The notes under the pieces: model-generated | The model's input: only the letters and a program-made list of their open reading frames with translations | Databases searched by the model: none | What the model was told of the DNA's origin: nothing | Origin: Chloroflexota bacterium | GTDB taxonomy: Bacteria; Chloroflexota; UBA6077; JACCZL01 | Direction of reading: 5' to 3' | DNA: 64,000 bases | Assembly (NCBI GenBank): GCA_030447245.1 | Contig: JAUJPG010000001.1 | Span: 396,029 to 460,028, forward strand | Part shown: positions 18,915-28,785 of the stretch, in pieces | Layout of the letters: each line of letters begins with the position of its first letter | Numbering within the stretch: position 1 is the stretch's first letter | Position numbers and translations under genes: made by a program

Positions 18915-19349
18915 CTACTTGACCTCGAGTAGCTCGACCTCGAAGGTCAGCGTGGCGTTCGGCGGGATTGCGCCGCCGGCGCCCTGAGCGCCGTAGCCAA
19001 GCTGGGGCGGGATGGTCAGCCGGCGCGTGCCGCCCACGCGCATCGTCGCCACACCCTCATCCCACCCCTTGATCACCCGGCCACGCCCGACCGGGAACGA
19101 GAACGGTTGGCCGCGATCCTTCGAGCTGTCGAACTTCTTTCCGTCGAGCAGCCAGCCGGTGTAGTGGACGACGGCCGTTTGACCGGCCTGAGGCTGGGCG
19201 CCACTGCCGACGACCGTGTCGATGTACTTCAAACCGGACTGGGTGGTCACCTCGTCGCCGCCGCCGGACGGCCCGGGGGGCGTCTGCTGGGCGCACGCGG
19301 TCGCCACTACGGTGATCAGGATCAATCCTACGACGAGGCCGACGAGCAT
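18915..19349 (-). CDS. FKBP-type peptidyl-prolyl isomerase lipoprotein
   Basis: Lipobox-like [66 protein letters not shown]. Confidence 0.93.
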   Translation of the reverse strand: MLVGLVVGLILITVVATACAQQTPPGPSGGGDEVTTQSGLKYIDTVVGSGAQPQAGQTAVVHYTGWLLDGKKFDSSKDRGQPFSFPVGRGRVIKGWDEGVATMRVGGTRRLTIPPQLGYGAQGAGGAIPPNATLTFEVELLEVK

Positions 19350-19488
19350 GGTGTGTTCTCCCCGACGATGAGTCATCCGCCTTCCGAATCGACGAAACTT
19401 TGGCCCAGGGGCCAGAGGGGCTATTCTAGCCTTCCGGCTAGTCAACTCGGCGGACAGCCCGCGTCGCACTACGCACAGGGAGCACAGG

Positions 19489-20271
19489 ATGGACCTTGGA
19501 CTCGTCGGCAAGGTAGCGGTCATCACGGGCGGCAGCGAAGGGATTGGGCGTGCCACGGCGCGCTCGCTGGGCCGTGAGGGCGCGCACGTCGTCATTTGCG
19601 CCCGGCGAACCGACGTGCTGGAGCACGCCGCCGCGGAGATAGCCAGGGAGACCGGGGCCGAGATCGTCCCAATCTCGGCCGACGTCAGCCGCGGCAAGGA
19701 CGTCGAGCGGTTGATCGGGGAGACCGTCGGACGCTTCGGCCGGCTCGACGTTCTCGTCAATAACGCCGGCACCTCGCAAGCAAGGGAGTTCGAGACGGTC
19801 TCGGACGAGGCCTGGCAGGACGACCTGGACCTCAAGCTCTTCGGAGCGATTCGTTCGATTCGGCTGGCGATCCCCCACCTCCGCGTGGCCGGTGGGAGCG
19901 TGATCAACGTCCTCAACATCGGCGCCAAGCAGCCGGCCGCTGCCTCAGTCCCGACGTCGGTCAGCCGGGCCGCCGGGATGGCCCTGACCAAGGCGCTCTC
20001 CAAAGAGCTGGCGTCTGCCCAGATCCGGGTCAACGCCGTGCTGATCGGCCTCATCAAGAGCGCCCAGCACGAGCGTCGCTGGCAAGCCCAGGGTGGGCCG
20101 AGCCTGAGCGACTTCTACGCCGGGATGGCCCGCGAGCGCGCGATCCCGCTCGGCCGCGTCGGCGAGGCTGAGGAGGTCGGCGACCTGATCACCTTTCTGG
20201 CGTCCTCCCGCGCGGCCTACATCACCGGGGTCGCCATCAACGCCGACGGCGGTGCCTCCGCGGTCGTCTGA
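19489..20271 (+). CDS. SDR family oxidoreductase
   Basis: [39 protein letters not shown]. Confidence 0.92.
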   Translation: MDLGLVGKVAVITGGSEGIGRATARSLGREGAHVVICARRTDVLEHAAAEIARETGAEIVPISADVSRGKDVERLIGETVGRFGRLDVLVNNAGTSQAREFETVSDEAWQDDLDLKLFGAIRSIRLAIPHLRVAGGSVINVLNIGAKQPAAASVPTSVSRAAGMALTKALSKELASAQIRVNAVLIGLIKSAQHERRWQAQGGPSLSDFYAGMARERAIPLGRVGEAEEVGDLITFLASSRAAYITGVAINADGGASAVV

Positions 20272-20330
20272 CCCCCACAGCATCGCCCCATCTCCACGGG
20301 CCGACGGCGGCGCCTCCGCGGTCGTCTGAC
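20242..20330. repeat. 31-bp direct repeat of the SDR 3' end (20242..20272 and 20300..20330, one mismatch)
   Basis: gccgacggcggtgcctccgcggtcgtctgac vs gccgacggcggcgcctccgcggtcgtctgac. Confidence 0.95.
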
Positions 20331-20340
20331 TCGCGGCATC

Positions 20341-21315
20341 GTGATCGTCGTGTACCATCGAGCCGTGCGGACGTACATCCTGAAGCGTGTTCTCTCGTTG
20401 ATTCCGACCCTCCTCGGGGTGACCATCCTGGTCTTCGCAATGGTCCGACTGATCCCGGGCACCGTCGTCGACCAGCTCATCGGAGCCGAGGCGAAGGTTG
20501 ACGAGGCGACCAAGGAGGCGGCCCGGGCGTTCTTCGGGCTGGACAAGCCGCTCCACACTCAGTACCTGGACTGGCTCGGCGGCCTTCTCCGTGGCGACCT
20601 GGGCCAGAGCTGGCGCTCGGGCCTACCGGTCAGCAGGATGATTCTCGATCGGCTGTCGGTGACGGCAGAGCTGGTCGTCGGGGCGCTGCTGATCTCGCTG
20701 CTGGTCGGCATTCCGCTCGGCATCGTCTCGGCCGTCCGCGAAGGGACGCCCGTCGACCACGTGGCGCGCATCGTCAGCTTATTCAGCCTGTCGGTTCCGA
20801 TCTTCTGGCAGGCGGCGATGATCATCCTGGCCCTTTCGCTCTGGTTTCGGTGGGTGCCGCCAGTCGAGTACGCCGCGCTGACGCGCGATCCGGTCGCCAA
20901 CCTCAAGCAGATGATCCTCCCGGCCATCGTCCTCGGCACGGTCGTCGCCGCGCAGATCATGCGGATGACGCGAGCGTCGCTGCTCGACGTGTTGCGCCTG
21001 GACCACGTGCGGACGGCCCGCGCCAAGGGGCTGGCGGAGCGCCTGGTCGTCGGCCGGCACGCGCTCAAGAATTCGCTCATCCCGGTCGTCACGGTGGTCG
21101 GCGTCCAGGCCGGCTACCTGCTCAGCGGGGCCGTGGTGACCGAGGAGGTCTTCACCTTGCCAGGGGTCGGGCGACTCGTGCTGAACGCCGTCTACGAGCG
21201 CGATTACCCATTGGTCCAGGGGACGATCCTGTTCATCGCCGTGATGTTCATGGTGACCAATCTGATCGTCGACCTGCTGTACGCCTACCTCGACCCGCGC
21301 ATCCGGTATCGGTGA
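20341..21315 (+). CDS. ABC transporter permease, DppB/OppB family
   Basis: RTYILKRVLSLIPTLLGVTILVF...LGDLGQSWRSGLPV...ARAKGLAERLVVGRHALKNSLIPVVTVVG. Confidence 0.92.
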   Translation: MIVVYHRAVRTYILKRVLSLIPTLLGVTILVFAMVRLIPGTVVDQLIGAEAKVDEATKEAARAFFGLDKPLHTQYLDWLGGLLRGDLGQSWRSGLPVSRMILDRLSVTAELVVGALLISLLVGIPLGIVSAVREGTPVDHVARIVSLFSLSVPIFWQAAMIILALSLWFRWVPPVEYAALTRDPVANLKQMILPAIVLGTVVAAQIMRMTRASLLDVLRLDHVRTARAKGLAERLVVGRHALKNSLIPVVTVVGVQAGYLLSGAVVTEEVFTLPGVGRLVLNAVYERDYPLVQGTILFIAVMFMVTNLIVDLLYAYLDPRIRYR

Positions 21316-21413
21316 GCTCAGGGTGCATAAACGCGGCCGGATCGACACCGAAGGATGTCCTGGCTCGCCGTTCGTCGTTAGTCGTATGGCCTTCCTCAAC
21401 TGATCTAGGCGCG

Positions 21414-22307
21414 ATGGCAGAAGCGATGGAGCGGTCCCCGATGGTGGCGGCAGCGCCGCGCGTTGAGCGCTCCGAGTGGCGGCGGATGACGCGCGTCCTG
21501 GTGCGCAACCGCCTGGTCCTGGCCGGCCTGATCATGGTCCTCGTCCTGGTCCTGCTCGCGATCCTGGCCGGCCTGGTTGCGCCCTACAACCCGACGGCCA
21601 ACAACGTCCGCGCGGCGCTCCAGCCGCCGTCGTCGTATTACTACTTCGGGACGGACCGCTTCGGGCGGGACGTGTTCAGCCGCGTGATCTACGGCAGCCA
21701 GATCAGCTTGATGGTCGCGCTGGTGAGCGTCGCGCTGTCGGCATCGGTCGGCGTGACCCTTGGCCTGATCGCCGGCTACTTCGGCGGCTGGCTCGACAAC
21801 CTGCTCGGTCGCGTCATGGACGTCTTCTTCAGCTTCCCGCCGCTGCTACTCGCGATCGGCGTCGCCGCGATGCTGGGGCCGGGCACCAACAACGCGATCC
21901 TGGCGATCGCCGCGGTGTACGCGCCGCTGTTCGGGCGCGTGGTGCGCGGTCCGGTCCTGGTAGAGCGGAGCAAAGAGTACGTCGAGGCAGCGCGGGTACT
22001 GGGCGCCTCGGCGCCGCGGATCATCCTACGCCACGTCTTCCCGAACACGCTGACGCCGCTCACCATCCAGGGGACGATCACGTTCTCCTACGCGATCCTG
22101 TTGGAGGCGTACCTGAGCTTCCTCGGGCTGGGCATCCAGCCCCCGAACCCGAGCTGGGGCTCGATGCTCCAGGAGGGGCGGACCTTCCTGGAGACCGCCC
22201 CCTGGATGAGCATCTTCCCCGGCCTGGCGATCATGCTGGCCGTCTTAGCCTTCAACCTCCTCGGCGACGGCATCCGCGACGCCCTCGACCCACGCTCGCG
22301 CGGGTAG
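21414..22307 (+). CDS. ABC transporter permease, DppC/OppC family
   Basis: FGTDRFGRDVFSRVIYGSQISL...EAARVLGASAPRIILRHVFPNTLTPL. Confidence 0.92.
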   Translation: MAEAMERSPMVAAAPRVERSEWRRMTRVLVRNRLVLAGLIMVLVLVLLAILAGLVAPYNPTANNVRAALQPPSSYYYFGTDRFGRDVFSRVIYGSQISLMVALVSVALSASVGVTLGLIAGYFGGWLDNLLGRVMDVFFSFPPLLLAIGVAAMLGPGTNNAILAIAAVYAPLFGRVVRGPVLVERSKEYVEAARVLGASAPRIILRHVFPNTLTPLTIQGTITFSYAILLEAYLSFLGLGIQPPNPSWGSMLQEGRTFLETAPWMSIFPGLAIMLAVLAFNLLGDGIRDALDPRSRG

Positions 22308-22366
22308 CGGCAGGCACGGAGACCCGCGGGTACCCGCGTCGACGTTCCTGGCTTGCTAGATCCCGG

Positions 22367-24094
22367 TCAGCCTTCTAGCCAGGTGGTGGTCAGGCCCTGG
22401 AAGAAGCTGGAGGGGTGCGGCTCGTAGTCTTTGACCGACGCCTTCATGGCATGGATCAGGTCAGCCGAGAAGAGCCAGAGCTGGGGCACCTTGGTCACGA
22501 GCATCTTCTGGACCTGGGTGTAGATCTCCTTGCGCCGGGCGACGTCGATGGCCGCCTTGCCCTGCTCCAACAGCGCGTCGACCTCAGCGTCCTTCCAATT
22601 ATTCTGGTTGGCGCCGCTCGAGTGGATCCGGTTGAAGAGCAAGCTGTCCGGATCGGCGTTGCCGCCTGACAGGTTCGTCGTCATGATGAATTCTTTGTCG
22701 TTGAAGCTCTTCAGCCAGATCCCGTACTCGATCGGCTTCAGCTCGGCCTCGATGCCGACCTTCTTCAGCTGGTCGCCGATGACCTGCATGCCGTTGAACA
22801 TCGTCGGCAGGGTCGGAACCGATTGGATCTCAGTCGCGAACCCATTCGGAAAGCCGGCCTGGGCCAGGAGCTGCTTGGCCTTGTCTAGGTCCGGCTTGTA
22901 CTCGGGCAGCGTCGCCGGGTCGAGTGCGTACTCTTTGAGCGCCGGCGGAATCGGCGCGATCAGGGTGCCCAGGCCCGAGGCAGCGACCTGCATGACCTCG
23001 GCGCGGTCGACGGCATACGAGATCGCCTGGCGGACCTCGAGCTTGTCGAAGGGCGGCTTCTGGTTGTTGATGTTCAGGTAATCGAAGCCCTGGCGTGCCG
23101 AGCGAGTGGTGACCAGGCCCGGCGCATCCCTGACGAGCTGGTAGTTCTTGTTGTCTTCGAGCAACGCCAGGTGGACGTTTCCACTTCGAAGCTGGGCGAC
23201 GATCGTCGACTCCTCAGGGATCACCTGGAAGGTGATGCCGTCTAGGTATGGCTGACCCTGGACGTAGTAGTCCGGGTTGCGCCGCAGCTTGAGCGTCTGG
23301 TTGGGGACCCATTCCTCGAGGACAAACGGGCCGCTGCCGGCCGCCGACTTGCGAAGGTCACCGCCGGCCTTGTCGATCTCCTCCTTGGCGACGATTCCGA
23401 ACCAGGCCGATGCGAGGCTGGCCAGCAGCGCCGCGTCCGGGCCATTGAGCGTGATCCGGACCGTCGACGGGTCCGGTGTCTCGATCCCGTCGATGCTGGT
23501 GACCAGCCCGGCCCCCTGCGTCTTGTTCAGGATGTTGCGCTCGATGCTGAACTTGACGTCGTCGGCGACCAGCTCGCGCCCGTTGTGAAACTTGACGCCC
23601 TTGCGCAGGAAGAAGGTGTACGTCTTGCCGTCCGGCGCGATCTCCCAGCGCTCGGCCAGATCCGGCTGGACCTTCAGCTCGGCATCGGTTTGGACCAGGT
23701 AGCTGTACATGAGCTGGGTGACGCGCTGGCGCGAGACCGCGTTGGTGAGGTGCGGATCGAGATCGGTCGCCTCGGCAGTCTTGCCGACGACGAGTGTGCC
23801 GCCGCGCCTGGGTGTCCCCGCCGCCGCGGCCGGCTTGGGCGCTTCGGCTGGTTTGGCGGCGTCGGCCGGCTTGGCGGCCGGCGCCTGAGTCGGGGCGCCC
23901 CCCGCCGCTGGTGCGGCCGTCGCGGCCGGCTTGGCGGGCGGCTGGGTCGGCGGGTTCGGTGGCGCCTGCTGCGAACCGCACGCCTGGAGCAGCCCGCCGA
24001 CCATCAGCGATCCGGTCAGCAATGTGCCGCCACGCAAGAACCCGCGCCGCGACAGCCGCCCGCGCGCTACGCAGACTTCGTGATCTTCTGCCAT
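22367..24094 (-). CDS. ABC transporter substrate-binding protein, family 5 (peptide/opine), Tat/lipoprotein signal
   Basis: LSRRGFLRGGTLLTGSLMVGGLLQAC; RWEIAPDGKTYTFFLRKGVKFHNGRELVADDVKFSIER. Confidence 0.92.
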   Translation of the reverse strand: MAEDHEVCVARGRLSRRGFLRGGTLLTGSLMVGGLLQACGSQQAPPNPPTQPPAKPAATAAPAAGGAPTQAPAAKPADAAKPAEAPKPAAAAGTPRRGGTLVVGKTAEATDLDPHLTNAVSRQRVTQLMYSYLVQTDAELKVQPDLAERWEIAPDGKTYTFFLRKGVKFHNGRELVADDVKFSIERNILNKTQGAGLVTSIDGIETPDPSTVRITLNGPDAALLASLASAWFGIVAKEEIDKAGGDLRKSAAGSGPFVLEEWVPNQTLKLRRNPDYYVQGQPYLDGITFQVIPEESTIVAQLRSGNVHLALLEDNKNYQLVRDAPGLVTTRSARQGFDYLNINNQKPPFDKLEVRQAISYAVDRAEVMQVAASGLGTLIAPIPPALKEYALDPATLPEYKPDLDKAKQLLAQAGFPNGFATEIQSVPTLPTMFNGMQVIGDQLKKVGIEAELKPIEYGIWLKSFNDKEFIMTTNLSGGNADPDSLLFNRIHSSGANQNNWKDAEVDALLEQGKAAIDVARRKEIYTQVQKMLVTKVPQLWLFSADLIHAMKASVKDYEPHPSSFFQGLTTTWLEG

Positions 24095-24260
24095 CGTGAA
24101 GCCCTTTCTCCGAGCGACAGTCGCGCCGCCATCGCGCGCACGCCACGCCGCGTCGGATGGCGCGATGATAGGAGAGCGGCCCGAGGCTGTCAACGTCCTC
24201 CCTGCCTCAGCCACCTGCTCGGCTGGCCAGATCGTGGAGGCTGTACGGCCGCGCCGTCCC

Positions 24261-25649
24261 TCACACGCTCGATGCGGAGAGGATCGGACGTAGGAACCGG
24301 CCGGTGCCTGGCTCAGCGGTGAGCTGGCCGTCCTGGTAGACCGTGCGGCCGCGGAGGAGGGTGCGGGTGATCCGGCCGCGGAACGCGCGGCCATCGTAGA
24401 TGCGGGCCGAGGCGCGGGAGGTGCTGAAGAGGTCGTCGAGTCGAACGGTCCAGTGGCCGCTCGGGTCCCAGAGCGCGAGGTCGGCGTCGGCCTCGGGTTC
24501 GAGGCGGCCTTTATGGGGGAGGTTGAAGCGTCGGGCAGGAGCTTCGCTGAGCAGACGGGCCACGTCTTCAAGGCGAAAGTCGCCGGCCACGGCGCGGTCG
24601 AGCAGGGCCGGAGCCATCGTCTGGATGCTCGGGCTGCCGGCCGGAACGGCGAAGACATCGGCCCAGCCGCGCTCCTTCTCCTCGACGGTGTACGGGGCAT
24701 GGTCGCTGCCGATCACGTCGACGGCGCCGGATCGAACCAGCTCGACCATGGCCAGGCGGTCTTCGCGGGCGCGGATCGGCGGATTGATCTTGGCGAAGGG
24801 CCCGAGCTCGGCGGTCGACTCCTCGTCGAACAGCAGGTAGTGGGGGCAGGTCTCCAGGGTGACCGGTAGACCCTGGCTCTTGGCGTCGGCGATCATCCGG
24901 CCGGCCCAGCCGGTGCTGATATGCGGGAAGTGGACCTGGGCACCGGTCTCGCGGGCCAGGACGAGCACCTGGGCGACTGCGAGCGCCTCGACGAACGGCG
25001 GGCGCGAGGCGTGGTGCGCCGGCGGGTCGGTCCGCCCGGCCGCTCGTAGCTCGGCCATCCGCTGCTCGATGATCGCGTTGTCCTCGCAGTGCATGGCGCA
25101 GGGCAGGCCAGTCTCCGTGATCCAGGACAGCGCGCGGTGCAACGACGGGGTGTCTGTGGCGGTCAGGCCGAGGAACTCGCGCTCACGCCCTGGCGGAGCG
25201 GCGTGCAGGAAGATCTTGAAGCCGATCACGCCCTCGGCCGCCATGCCGAGGATGTCGTCACGGGCGGCCCCGCCGCCGCCGTACAGACCGAAGTCGACGA
25301 CGGCGTCCCGCTCGCCGAGTGTCCGCCGCTCGCGGACCACCTCGGCCGAGTGGACGCCCGGGTCGGCGATCGGCATCTCAAGGATGGTTGTCACGCCGCC
25401 GGCCGCGGCCGAGGCGGTACCGGTCGTCCAATCCTCGCGGTCCGGTCGGGCCGGTGCGCGGCAGTGGAAGTGGGCGTCGACGAAGCCAGGAAAGACCAGC
25501 AGGCCACCGGCGTCGACCGTCTCCTCGGCGTCGGGCGCCTGGCCAGATGGGTACAACCCCGCGATCCTGCCATCCGCGATGCCGAGGTCCTGGCGTGACT
25601 GTCCCTGGGCAGTGACCAGGGTACCGCCGGTGATCTTCAGGTTGAGCAT
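24261..25649 (-). CDS. Dihydroorotase/allantoinase/hydantoinase-family cyclic amidohydrolase
   Basis: LVFPGFVDAHFHCRAPARPDREDWTTGTASAAAGGVTTILEMP...VIGSDHAPY. Confidence 0.85.
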   Translation of the reverse strand: MLNLKITGGTLVTAQGQSRQDLGIADGRIAGLYPSGQAPDAEETVDAGGLLVFPGFVDAHFHCRAPARPDREDWTTGTASAAAGGVTTILEMPIADPGVHSAEVVRERRTLGERDAVVDFGLYGGGGAARDDILGMAAEGVIGFKIFLHAAPPGREREFLGLTATDTPSLHRALSWITETGLPCAMHCEDNAIIEQRMAELRAAGRTDPPAHHASRPPFVEALAVAQVLVLARETGAQVHFPHISTGWAGRMIADAKSQGLPVTLETCPHYLLFDEESTAELGPFAKINPPIRAREDRLAMVELVRSGAVDVIGSDHAPYTVEEKERGWADVFAVPAGSPSIQTMAPALLDRAVAGDFRLEDVARLLSEAPARRFNLPHKGRLEPEADADLALWDPSGHWTVRLDDLFSTSRASARIYDGRAFRGRITRTLLRGRTVYQDGQLTAEPGTGRFLRPILSASSV

Positions 25650-25742
25650 GGCGCCCTCTCCAATCGCGCGCGGAACAACGGGCACCCGGCGTGCGGCCAC
25701 CCGTGCCGGTGTTGCAGCCAGGGGCGCACCCCGTGCTAAAAG

Positions 25743-27104
25743 CTAGCGGCCGCTCCAGGCGGGGAACGGATAGCGGACTGGAGCGTCGCGGACGTCGGCG
25801 GGCCAGACGCCGCGGAGGGCGCCGTCCTGGATCTGGCTCGGGTAGCCGGCGCCCTTGACGTTCTTGCCAGTCTCGTCCCAGCCGAGTGGCCCCCAGAACG
25901 TTTTGGGATCCATGTCCAGCAGGGCCGCCCGCACGGCATCGGTTTCAAGCTTGCCGGCCTTCTCGATCCCCAGCTGGAGGACCAGGCCTGCCACGCTGCC
26001 GGCGGCGACGAAATAGTTGGCCGGGTAGCCCTTGGCCTTGGTGATCGCCTCGGAGTACTGCTGGGCGCTGCCGAAGACCGGGCCCTCCGCCTGGAGCGAC
26101 GGCAGCCACCACTCCGAGCCGATCACGCCCTCGGCGTCCTTGCCAAGCGAGTTGACGAAGTCGGGGATGGCGGGGCCAGCCGTGAAGGCGAACATCTTGG
26201 GGTTGAACTGCAGATCCTTGGCCTGCTTGGTGATCAGGACCGCGTCCTGGAACAACGTGCTGGCCAGGAACATGTCCGGATTCGCTGCCTTGACCTGGGT
26301 CAGGATGGTCGAGACGTCGGTGGCGTTGGCCGGGTACTTGTCTTTGAAGACGACGTCGAAGCCGTGGCCGGGGGCGTCCTTCGCGGCGCCCTCGCCAGCG
26401 GCGATGCCGAAGGCGTCGTCGCGCATCATGATGGCCGTCTTGATCGGCTTCGGATCGAGCGTCGCGGCCATGTCGAGCGCGTTGCGCAGGTAGCTCGAGG
26501 CGGGCGGCAGAATCGAGAAGACGTACTTGTAGCCGCGCTCGTAGATCGAGTCGGCGTTCGCCAGCGGAGCGATGGTCAGGACGCCGTACCGCTCGGAGAT
26601 CGTCGTCGTCGCCTGGGTGATCGCCGACGAGAACGGCCCCAGGATGAACTGGGCCTTGTCATCCGAGATCAGCTTCTCGGTCAGCCGCGATGCCGTATCG
26701 GCCTTGGATTCGTCGTCGTAGACCACCAGCTCAATGCTGTGCTTGGTCCCGCCGACGTCGACGCCGCCGGCGTCGTTGACCGTCTTCTGCCAGAACTCGT
26801 AGCCGTCCTTTGCCTGATTACCCTCCTTCGCAACGCCGCCGGTCAGGGCTACGGCGGCGCCAATCGTGAGCATCTGGGTCCCTTTCGCCGGCGCGGCCTG
26901 GGCGGCGGGCTTGGACTCGGCGGGCTTGGCTGCCGCCGCGGCCGTCGGCTGGGCGTCCGCGGCCGGCTTGACATCCGCCGGCTTGGCCGGGGCCGGGCAC
27001 GCCCCCTGCTGGGCGCAGGCGCTCACCAGTGCCACGCCGGCTCCGCCCACCAGGGCCAGCAAGCGCCGTCGAGTGACCGGAGTACTGTTCAACGTGTCTG
27101 CCAT
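25743..27104 (-). CDS. Branched-chain amino acid (LIV)-type ABC substrate-binding protein
   Basis: Lipobox LVSAC; TIGAAVALTGGVAKEGNQAKDGYEFWQKTVNDAGGVDVGG..IELVVYDDESK. Confidence 0.9.
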   Translation of the reverse strand: MADTLNSTPVTRRRLLALVGGAGVALVSACAQQGACPAPAKPADVKPAADAQPTAAAAAKPAESKPAAQAAPAKGTQMLTIGAAVALTGGVAKEGNQAKDGYEFWQKTVNDAGGVDVGGTKHSIELVVYDDESKADTASRLTEKLISDDKAQFILGPFSSAITQATTTISERYGVLTIAPLANADSIYERGYKYVFSILPPASSYLRNALDMAATLDPKPIKTAIMMRDDAFGIAAGEGAAKDAPGHGFDVVFKDKYPANATDVSTILTQVKAANPDMFLASTLFQDAVLITKQAKDLQFNPKMFAFTAGPAIPDFVNSLGKDAEGVIGSEWWLPSLQAEGPVFGSAQQYSEAITKAKGYPANYFVAAGSVAGLVLQLGIEKAGKLETDAVRAALLDMDPKTFWGPLGWDETGKNVKGAGYPSQIQDGALRGVWPADVRDAPVRYPFPAWSGR

Positions 27105-27185
27105 CGTCTTGTCCTCCTGTAACAACGGGCCGTGGGTCGGCGCCTAACTCTCTTTGCCGATGCGTGCGTCCTCTCGGCCGCCCGC

Positions 27186-27974
27186 TCAGATTCCGATGAA
27201 CGACTCCTGCACGCGCGGGTCGGCCAGCAGCGCCTCGCGCGAGCCGGCCAGGGTGATCTGCCCGCTCTCGACGACGTAGCCGCGCTCGGCCATTGTCAGC
27301 GCATTCGTCACGTCCTGCTCGACAATCAGCAGGGTCACACCGTCGCGCCGGATCTCGGCGATTGCCTCGATCAGGCGGTCGACGACGACCGGCGCCAGCC
27401 CGAGCGACAGCTCGTCGATCAGCAGCACCCGTGGCCGCGACATTAACGCCCGGCCGATCGCGCACATCTGCTGTTCGCCGCCGCTCATGTGGCCGGCCAG
27501 TTGGCCGCGCCGCTCGGACAGCACGGGGAAGAGCGTCTCGACGCGCTCCAGGTCGCGGTCGATCTCGGCCTTGTCGGAGCGGGCGAACGCGCCCATCAGG
27601 AGGTTCTCGCGGACGGTCAGGCCGGCGAAGAGCTGGCGGCCTTCCGGGACCATCACCACGCCGTGGCCGACCCGCAAGTGGGCCGGCACCGGGCCGAGGT
27701 CCTGCCCTTCCAACTCGACCAGCCCGGTCCAGGCCGGTAGCTGCCCGGCGATCGCCCGCAGGAGCGTCGTCTTGCCGGCCCCGTTGGCCCCAATCAGCGC
27801 GACCGCCTCGCCGCTCCGGACCTCCAGGTCAACCCCCCAGAGCACCTGCACCTGGCCGTAGCCGGTCTCCAGGGCGCGGACGCCCAGGAGGGGCACATGC
27901 TCATGGGCGCCCTCGCCTGGGGCCGTTGCGTCAGGGCGCCCACGGGCCGGCGCCTCGGCGCCTCCGCTATGCAT
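27186..27974 (-). CDS. livF: LIV-type ABC transporter ATP-binding protein
   Basis: LIGANGAGKTTLLRAI; MSGGEQQMCAIGRALMSRPRVLLIDELSLGLAP. Confidence 0.92.
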   Translation of the reverse strand: MHSGGAEAPARGRPDATAPGEGAHEHVPLLGVRALETGYGQVQVLWGVDLEVRSGEAVALIGANGAGKTTLLRAIAGQLPAWTGLVELEGQDLGPVPAHLRVGHGVVMVPEGRQLFAGLTVRENLLMGAFARSDKAEIDRDLERVETLFPVLSERRGQLAGHMSGGEQQMCAIGRALMSRPRVLLIDELSLGLAPVVVDRLIEAIAEIRRDGVTLLIVEQDVTNALTMAERGYVVESGQITLAGSREALLADPRVQESFIGI

Positions 27975-28785
27975 CGGCAGTCCTGCGCGCCTCGGCGTAG
28001 CGCTGGCCGAGGTAGGCTTCCACGACCGCTGGGTCGTCGGCCACTTCCCGGGGCGTGCCGAGGGCGATCCTCTTGCCATGGTGGAGTACCAGCACGCGCT
28101 GGCACAGCCCCATCACCGCCTTCATCAGGTGCTCGATCAGGAAGATGGTGACGCCGCGGTCGTTGACCCGCTGGACCAGCTCCATCACGTCGCCGACCTC
28201 GCGCGGGTTGCAGCCGGCCATCACCTCGTCGAGCAGCAGGACCTGGGGCTCCATCGCCAGCGCGCGGGCGAGCTCCAGCTTCTTGCGCTCGCCGGTTGTC
28301 AGCCGCCCGATCTCGGCCCGTCCCAGGTGGGCCAGACCCATCCAGTCGAGCACCTCGTCGGCCCGGCCCAGGGCCGCCTTCATCGTCCCTGGCCCGCCGG
28401 CCTTGCCGAAGCGGGCGCCGATCGCGACGTTCTCGCGGACGGTCAGTCCAGGGAAGGGGCGCATCACCTGGAACGTCCGCGCGACGCCCAGCCGAGTGAC
28501 CTGGTGGGACGGCAAGCCGGTCAGCCGCCGCCCGCGCAGCACGACGTCGCCGGCCGTCGGCGGAGTCAGCCCACTGATCAGGTTCATCATCGTCGTCTTG
28601 CCGGCGCCGTTCGGCCCGATCAAGCCGAGGACTTCACCCTGGCGGATCTGGAAGTCGACTGAGTCCACCGCGGTCAGCCCGCCGAAGCGGCAGGTCAGCC
28701 CACGCGCTTCGAGGACGTCCGACGAAGGACTGACATCCGACGGGGACGCGGCGACGTCGGCGACCGCTTCCTGCTGGTGCGTCAT
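27967..28785 (-). CDS. livG: LIV-type ABC transporter ATP-binding protein
   Basis: LIGPNGAGKTTMMNLISGLTPPTAG; VARTFQVMRPFPGLTVRENVAIGA. Confidence 0.92.
   Translation of the reverse strand: MTHQQEAVADVAASPSDVSPSSDVLEARGLTCRFGGLTAVDSVDFQIRQGEVLGLIGPNGAGKTTMMNLISGLTPPTAGDVVLRGRRLTGLPSHQVTRLGVARTFQVMRPFPGLTVRENVAIGARFGKAGGPGTMKAALGRADEVLDWMGLAHLGRAEIGRLTTGERKKLELARALAMEPQVLLLDEVMAGCNPREVGDVMELVQRVNDRGVTIFLIEHLMKAVMGLCQRVLVLHHGKRIALGTPREVADDPAVVEAYLGQRYAEARRTADA

Noticed and set aside
23820-23950. Repetitive Pro/Ala/Lys-coding stretch
   Set aside because: Ordinary low-complexity linker after the lipobox of a binding protein; a similar one is in 25743..27104.
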